A stretch of 64,000 nucleotides of DNA from Macrophomina tecta (Eukaryota; Ascomycota; Dothideomycetes; Botryosphaeriales; Botryosphaeriaceae): contig JAKSGN010000007.1 in assembly GCA_024180945.1 (NCBI GenBank), positions 930,001 through 994,000 of the forward strand, written 5' to 3'. Each line of letters begins with the position of its first letter. Within the stretch, counting starts at the first letter, position 1. Below are positions 58,201-64,000 of the stretch, one piece after another. A model generated the notes under the pieces. That model made no database searches and was not told the origin of the DNA. It worked only from the letters and a program-made list of their open reading frames with translations. A program made the position numbers and the translations under genes.

Positions 58201-59395
58201 ACGACCTTTATATTCGAAGTAAAGCCGCAATACACGCTTCGTATAGATAACTATAACCCCTAGAAGTTCTAGAACGACTATAGTAATAGATTACGCTAGA
58301 CTTTATTATAAAACTACCTAGGTCTAGGAACCTAATTATAGGAGTTAAGTACGACTCGATCCTAGTCTTTATTAATAGACTTATAAAGTACGCACTCTTT
58401 TTACCCTACTTAGAGGTATCGAATATAGAATAGCTAGCCTATACGTTTCTCCAATATATCTTCGCGGATCGCGGAATGCCGGAAGTATTAGTCTCGGATA
58501 GAAATAAGCTAATAAGATTAGAATTTTAGTAAACACTTACGCGCTAGCTTAGAGCAAAGAATAAACTCTCTATAACGGCATACGCGTAAACCGACGGCTA
58601 GATAGAACGGATAAATCGGACTCTCGAATAATATCTCCGCTATTACATTAACTATCTATAGGATAACTAGGCTATATAGCTACCTATGGCATAATTCGCC
58701 TATAACAGCGCCAAATAAGAGTTAACTAACGTATCCCCGTTCTTTACTAACTATGGGTTTGAACTAGACGCGTATAGAGAAGCTATTCTAAGTAGAAAAT
58801 TAGCCTAGAAAGGCGTCCTTAAGGCCGAGCAGCTAAGAGGATTATATAAAGCTATTAGTCTCGACCTCGAATACGTACGAATTATAATATCTAAATACTA
58901 TAATAGACGGCACTAGGCGGCACTAAACCTTAAAAGGGAGGATAAAGTATACCTCCTTATAAAGAATATTAAATTAAAGCGACCGAGCGATAAATTAGAT
59001 TTTAAGAAAATCGGTCTATTTAAAATTGCAGAAAAACTTAGAGAAGTTACGTATCGACTTAAATTACCTAATATATAAATAAACTCTACCTTTTACGTAG
59101 TATTGCTCGAGCTAGCACTAGAAAACGCCACCATCCTAGAAACTTAAGAAGAAATTATACCAGAAAACCCTAATACCGAAGAAACCTAGTACCTAGTTAA
59201 GAAGATTCTAGACTATAAGCGGTTCGGACGTTAGCTTAAATATCTCGTTAAATAGAAAGAATACGGGAACGAGGATAACCAGTAGGTATCTAAGAACAAT
59301 ATACATCCAGATCTCGTTACAGAGTTCTATCGCCAGAACCCTAACCTCCCGCGAAAACGGAGTCGCCCTAGAAAGACGAATCCATCCACAACTTA
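55290..59395 (+). pseudogene. Gypsy B Pol
   Basis: Protease region near 55340 (ILVDN in place of a DSG/DTG site), RT with LRLYINY, LFGLTNALATF and catalytic YLDD at 57006-57017, RNase H (FYLRKFTPAELNYDT, KKLLAIVL), integrase with a zinc-binding start (about 58100-58240) and core (DFIIKLP), and a chromodomain (YLVKKILDYKRFGR...LKYLVK, about 59190-59250). The frame ends near 59395. Stops are TAG/TAA, and a short frameshift lies near 56868. Reverse transcription and integration into heterochromatin are the expected roles; the copy is dead. Confidence 0.75.
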
Positions 59396-60009
59396 GCCCT
59401 AGACGGAAACGCAATCCCAGCCACCGAATTAGGCGGAGGACCTCCAGAGCTCGAGGAACCCTTAACTACAAAAGAACTCGGGGAACGCTCCGGAGTCGGC
59501 ACGTCTTCGCTAGCTACACGTCGCCTATCGCGATCCTCCTTTTCGAGTCTTTCTAACTCCTCGATAGACGTTAGCTCGCGATTAAATATCTTCTTACGCT
59601 TCTCGTTTATTAAACTCAGCTGCTTGCGTAACCGCCGCGTACGGGCGCGCGCCGCTACCTTAGTATCTTCCGCCTCCTCTAGCTACCTCTCTAGCCGCTC
59701 TATCTCCGCGTACATCTTATCCCCTACATAAGTCAGCCAGAGAAACCACTAGAAGAAAAAAAACCTACACTCCCCACGCGTTACTACTAAGTCGCACTTG
59801 CGATTCTTCTGCAAACAACGACTGCACTTCCCGGAGTCCACGCTTATAAAACACTTAGAACCCGACGACCGACACGCGCTACAAGAAGAAGGCATCTCTC
59901 GACATTTATACGAAATAGATTCCGCCAGGGTTCGTCGACGCTCGGTGGAATCAGCAGCAGTCCTAGCCATCGTTAGTACATAACGTACGCGACCGGAAAA
60001 CACGGGCAC
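59368..60009 (-). pseudogene. Antisense Zn2Cys6 plus coiled-coil frame of gypsy B
   Basis: The minus-strand frame runs from ATG 60009 (or ATG 59970, MARTAADST) to TAG 59368-59370, 214 codons, with two TAG breaks. It overlaps the end of pol tail to tail by about 28 bp and starts 67 bp from the 3' LTR. It contains CSACRSSGSKC, then eight residues, then CSRCLQKNRKC: spacing CX2CX6CX8CX2CX6C, exactly that of the fungal Zn2Cys6 (GAL4-type) binuclear cluster. It continues with a basic and charged helical region (RTRRLRKQLSLINEKRKK, SIEELERLEKEDRDRRR), typical for dimerisation, and a Ser/Pro-rich tail. A DNA-binding regulator is inferred; antisense position equals that in gypsy A1 and A2. Confidence 0.7.
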
Positions 60010-60556
60010 ACGAGGACTTTATACCCACCAAGTCACGGAATTCTTCGGGCCGAAGAACCCTAGAAGGGGGGATAGTATTACGGCGCAGCCTTTATAGGGT
60101 AGGGGACAAGCGGAATAAGAGAATAAAGCGGGGCGCAAATACGCGCCGCAGAAAGATCCATAGAAAGAGTTATGTAAATCACGTAACGCTAAGCATTAAT
60201 CTATATGCTCTCGCCTGGGCAAACATAGATTAAATAGATTAAACCTCTTTAATCCCTATAATCTATCCTCCACAGAAACAGATTAATAAAATTAATACTA
60301 GATTATAGACCTTTCCTACGAGTATATAAACTATACTTCTTAGATAGCCTTAACCTTCGTAGTCAACTTCAACAATAGAATTTAGACTCTATTGGTAACA
60401 CGGCCTTCGCATATAGTACTTAGTCTTATCGCGTATTCGACTTACTCTTACCCTCTTCTTATACCTACTTAAGGAAAACTCCCTCGATAGGTTTTCTCCC
60501 TCTTTAGTGTTTAGATCCTTAGAGGCAGAGGCCCGCTCGTTATATAAAGTACGTTA

Positions 60557-60749
60557 CCACATATATTTTATTACGCGATAAAATACTATATAAGATTAGG
60601 GCCTTATCTACTTATTTAGATAAAACTATAGCGTAGAAGTTAAATTAACTACTTACTTAACGATACCCTTCTACTTTTAACTCTAAGTTATAGTTATATT
60701 TCGTCGCGTAATAAAATATACCCCCCCTCTACTACTAACTATTTTTTTA
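60557..60749. repeat. Block 2 flank resumed, decayed palindromes
   Basis: After the P3 target TA the host sequence continues with ATTTTATTACGCGATAAAAT near 60575 and TTTCGTCGCGTAATAAAAT near 60698, decayed forms of the 18-bp palindrome. No gene was recognised. Confidence 0.5.
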
Positions 60750-61000
60750 TTTATTTTATTATATAACTAAATACTTTTTTTCTAACTACTAGTTCCTTTT
60801 TTAGTTTATTTTATTACGTAACTAAATACTCTTCTTCTAACTAATAGTTCTTTTTTTTAGTCTATTTTATCGCGTAACTAAATACTTTTCTTCTAATTAC
60901 TAGTCTTCTTTTTAGTCTATTTTATCGCGCGACTAAATATCCTTCTCTTAATTACTAGTCTTTCTACTATTAAATTTCGTCGCGCGATTAAATACGCTAT
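60750..61000. repeat. ~55-bp tandem repeat with palindrome half-sites
   Basis: Five units, near 60753, 60809, 60866, 60918 and 60974, read (T/C)TTTATCGCGCGACTAAATAC followed by CTTCTAACTACTAGT. The better units keep TTTCGTCGCGCGA; the others carry T/A at the same positions. Confidence 0.65.
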
Positions 61001-61049
61001 TAAATAAGAAGTTAAGTGCTAACTTATTTTTATATAGACTATATCTCCT

Positions 61050-64000
61050 AAGAAGAATAATAACCTCTATAAGAAATATCTTAGCTATAAAAACCTTCTC
61101 TATATCTAAGTTAATACTATACTTTATCTAAAGTTTTTTCTTTATCTAGTCTATTCTATTTATTTTATTCTAGTTAAGGGCAAGGAGGGTATATTTATAA
61201 ATATATCTAAGCTAGCCGGCCTCCTTCGGTTAGTAAATACCGAGATACTTACTAAGCTCCTCTAGCTATTTAATATTAAGCGTATCCTTAACTCGTATAT
61301 TAGCGACGATAAGAACTAGTTCTATATTAATATAAAGAAGGGTAGGTCGCACTTAACTAACTTTAACTATACTAAGGTTATAAATTTATTCTTTACAGGG
61401 CCTATCGATATCTACGCCGAGTATTTTAACTATCTACTTAAGAATACTCTCTACGTCTCGAAGTAGCTTAACTACGCTAAGAATATTATAGCCCGAACTA
61501 TAGATAACGGCACTAAGATCTTCTAGAGTATAGTTAACTACGTTATCTACGCCTAGTATATTTACCTCTTACTATCTAAGAATCTAATAAATATTTTCGC
61601 GGACTCTAAGAACGTCTAATACCCGCTAATTTCTAGTTCTAAATTAGTCTATAACTCTAATAACGTCTTCTACGCCTACTTACTCCTGCACTACGTTATG
61701 CGCGTAGATAGGGGAAAGGATACCTATAGATAGGCTACTATTCTATACTAGTATATCTACTAGAATACTAACGACGCCTCTACTCTACTGCCCTATACCG
61801 ACTACCTAAAGCTTAGCGTCTAGACTAGCGGCGGCGCATCTAATAACCCCTAGACGGCCACGGTAGACCCCGCTACGCCCGAGGCTAAAAAGCTTAGTAG
61901 TACTTCTATATTTAAAGTCGTCTAAGGCTATACTAATACTACGTAGCTAATTAGCCGGTTAAAGAAGGGGTCGCGTAATCTAAGTATTAGAAAGATAGTA
62001 GAGAAGCTTATTAATAAGCGCATAGATAATCTATATAAAGACTTAGAGAAGAATACTTTAGCTATTCTAAAGTCTAGTAATAGTATTATAGTACTCGAGA
62101 GGGTCTTTAAGAACGACCCGCGTAATAATACGTACCTTAAGTAGCTATTTAACCCCTCCCTAGCCCTATCTAAGCCTAGCGAAAAATACTAGTATAAGAC
62201 TTTTAGCCCTCCCTCCTTAAAAGTTAATCTATCTATTCTAAGCGAGCTACTCGCGTTCGTAAAGAGAAAGACCGAGGCCGAGAACCTAGTAAAGAGTAGT
62301 AGGCCGGGAGCTACTAATAGCGAGAAGTAGTAGAAGATAGCGGGTAATGCGGTAGATTAGTAGATATCGGTATTCTAGAAGACTAAGTCGGCTATAGCCT
62401 CGTTACCTAAGAAGCTAAGATATATAAATATCTATACTAAGCTAGGCCTCGACCCTAAAAATTTAATAGTTAATGTTAGGGCGAACGACTATAGCGGTAG
62501 TTCTAGTAAGGCCTTTTATAAGTTCTAGCCTTATTAGGTTACTAACGTTGCCTAGTTACGCTAAAGAAAGGAGTTATAGAAGAAAAGCTCTATTCTATTT
62601 AATAATCCTAGCCTAGGTAAAATTCTAATATCTATAGCCTATCTCGCTAACGTCGGCTAACGCGCCTTTAAAGTTCCTAACGACCCTTATCTTTTCTAGC
62701 TAATTGTTATCTCTACTAGCCTTCTAATAAACTAGTATAAGAAGTTTAAAGCGATCTATAAGACGTCTAGCGATATTAGATTTCGTATTATCGGCTAGTC
62801 CGGCTTTAAGAAAGACGATTCCCGCTAATAGATATTTACTATAATAACGAACATCGTTAAGGGCCTAGCTAGACTATACTCGTAAGGCTATCTCGACGAT
62901 CTTAACCCTAGCCGCTTATCTATCGCCCGGATATTTATCGTCTGCTCGTATAATATATTTAGTATATATATAACTAAGAATAGCTTCCTACTCGACTACT
63001 ATAAGGGAGCGCGCGAGGCTATTAATATACTATAAAAGATACACGCTAGTGCCGCTAAGAGTAAAAAAAAGATAAATAATAAGTCGGCTACGCCGTCTAA
63101 GCCGATAGAGGTTTAGACTAACCCTACTAACGAGCTAGACGAAGACTAGATAGAGAAGCTACTAAAAAGTAAAAAATTTATAAGTTATTTCTTTCTTCTC
63201 TTTTTCTCTCTTTCTTTTTTCTCTAGAATTATATCTAGCTAGCGTATTTTATCTTATAACGAAATTTTATTCTATAACTAAATACCTTTACCTACTATAT
63301 ACTATATATATTTCATTATATAATTAACTACTATATCTATAATTTTTTTCTTCTTTTCTCTCTCTCTCTCTCTCTCTTCTTCTCCTTCTCCTCGCGTAAT
63401 TAATATAGAAGACACTAACTAATCGCGTTATATAGAACGTTATACGCACTCTAAGGCCGCTTCTCGCGCTTATTAAAGATAGGCGGCAGGTGCTCTATTC
63501 TCCGAAAAAGAGCGCTAATAAGAAAAAGAAGAATAAGTATAACTAGATTCTTCGCGGTATATTTAATACGGTTCTACTCGACGAGGCCTATTCTATTAAG
63601 AACGTTAAGTTAACCTAGTTCGCGTCTATTAACAGCCTAGAGACCTAGCGGTATATCTTTAACACGGCTACTCCCGTTCTTAATAAGGCTAAGAACCTTA
63701 TCGCCTATCTAAGACTAATTAAGCCCGACTTTATCCGCTTTCTAGAGTAAGACTTTAGTACGATAGAGAAATAGAGAGAGAACTACTATGGTAAGCTCTA
63801 TAATGGCGATATCGATATAGTCTTTTTTATAGCCTTTAAGACGCTACTCTCTAGCGGCTAGATCTCCGACGGCGATACGGCTACTATTATAAATCGAATC
63901 CTAGACACGATCTAGCTAAAGCGTAGTATAGTAATACCGATAGACTTAGAAAATAAAAAGATATTTAGACTAAGCGATAGCGTCGCGCCCTACGTCGTTA
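61050..64000 (+). pseudogene. SNF2-type ATPase pseudogene, runs off the window
   Basis: A plus-strand frame with TAG/TAA breaks begins near 61190 (KLAGLLRLVNTEILTKLL). A charged N-terminal part is followed by the ATPase start: NNPSLGKILISIAYLA at 62601-62648, where GLGKT of motif I has been changed to SLGKI, then LIVISTSLLIN (Ia) and IARIFIVCSYN. After a non-coding-looking stretch at 63180-63400 the frame resumes with GIFNTVLLDEAYSIKNVKL (motif II, DEAH with His to Tyr) and IFNTATPVLNKAKNLIAYL (motif III, TATP). The gap with a frame change may be an intron or an insertion; it contains TTATAACGAAATTTTATTC, a decayed palindrome. Homologues are Swi2/Snf2-type remodelling or repair ATPases of the fungal kind. 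The C-terminal helicase part would lie beyond 64000. Confidence 0.6.
63357..63380 (+). repeat. CT dinucleotide microsatellite
   Basis: A run of about eleven CT units in a pyrimidine-rich tract just before the SNF2 motif II section. It would fit a polypyrimidine tract before an acceptor site, or a simple repeat. Confidence 0.7.

Larger units (their letters stand above)
52809..60544 (+). mobile_element. Full-length Ty3/gypsy chromovirus B
   Basis: 7736 bp; LTRs 52809-53277 and 60076-60544, both 469 bp; target duplication TAAAG at 52804-52808 and 60545-60549. LTR tips are TATTACGG (TG mutated) and CGTTACA/TATA. The LTR carries a GC-rich near-inverted repeat, GCGGGGCGC...GCGCCGC, near 52860-52885 and 60130-60155. 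Gag, Pol with chromodomain, and an antisense Zn2Cys6 frame are present. Strong RIP: frames are full of TAG/TAA. The solo and partial LTRs at 5.2-6.9, 11.2 and 20.0 kb belong to relatives of this family. Confidence 0.9.

Noticed and set aside
1..64000. Reassigned stop codons (TAG/TAA read as Gln or Trp)
   Set aside because: The intact rhodopsin-like gene and the P2 transposase both end with TAG and contain normal CAG and TGG codons. RIP explains the stops.
11180..64000. A Starship-type giant transposon
   Set aside because: No captain tyrosine recombinase (DUF3435) was recognised, and the blocks are explained by LTR, pogo and helicase repeats.
1..64000. Telomere or centromere identity
   Set aside because: No TTAGGG-type array was seen, and satellite plus retroelements alone do not define a centromere; the subtelomeric idea rests only on the helicase type.

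Overview
The window looks like a repeat-rich, gene-poor block of a filamentous ascomycete (Pezizomycotina) genome. The evidence is a FunK1 kinase fragment, an NLR-type TPR fragment, an intact fungal rhodopsin-like membrane protein with a 58-bp intron, Ty3/gypsy chromoviruses, and pogo-like DNA transposons. Almost all repeats carry the mark of repeat-induced point mutation (RIP): the sequence is full of TpA, and reading frames are broken nearly always by TAA/TAG (from CAA, CAG, TGG) and hardly ever by TGA. No rRNA, tRNA, CRISPR array or telomeric repeat array was recognised.

Layout. 0-5 kb: degraded single-gene remnants (FunK1 fragment back to back with an NLR/TPR C-terminus; a minus-strand gene ending in a Myb/SANT-like domain). 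5-7 kb: nested LTRs of two families and the 3' end of a pogo element. 7-9.7 kb: normal-composition island with a TA-flanked MITE and the intact rhodopsin-like gene. 9.7-11.9 kb: copia remnant, a third LTR family (here LTR-M), gypsy LTR remnant. 11.9-45.4 kb: two tandem copies of a block made of a palindrome-rich satellite followed by the N-terminal half of a giant RecQ-helicase-type gene. Copy 1 carries pogo P1. Copy 2 carries a solo LTR, a full gypsy element A1 and a reverse gypsy element A2, and A2 itself carries pogo P2, whose transposase frame is fully open. 45.8-48 kb: the RecQ-like helicase domains. 48-50 kb: ~140-bp tandem repeats. 50-60.6 kb: solo LTR-M, pogo P3, and a full gypsy element B inserted in the 3' terminal inverted repeat of P3. 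60.6-64 kb: a short tandem repeat and a SNF2-type ATPase pseudogene running off the end.

Insertion order can be read from perfect target duplications: TA for the pogo elements; GACTA, GGTAT, TTTTT, CTTCT and TAAAG for the LTR elements. Only the rhodopsin-like gene and the P2 transposase look functional.

The most unusual signal is in the gypsy elements. All three full-length copies (A1, A2, B) have, between pol and the 3' LTR, a long reading frame on the opposite strand. In B it encodes an exact Zn2Cys6 spacing followed by a charged helical region; in A it encodes a related, RIP-damaged Cys-rich segment. The LTR of family A, which lies immediately upstream of that antisense frame, has four evenly spaced copies of a CCG-NN-CGG palindrome, a plausible Zn2Cys6 target. 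A second unexplained signal is an 18-bp palindrome (TTTCGTCGCGCGACGAAA and decayed forms) scattered through the satellite arrays, around the helicase pseudogene and around and inside the SNF2 pseudogene.
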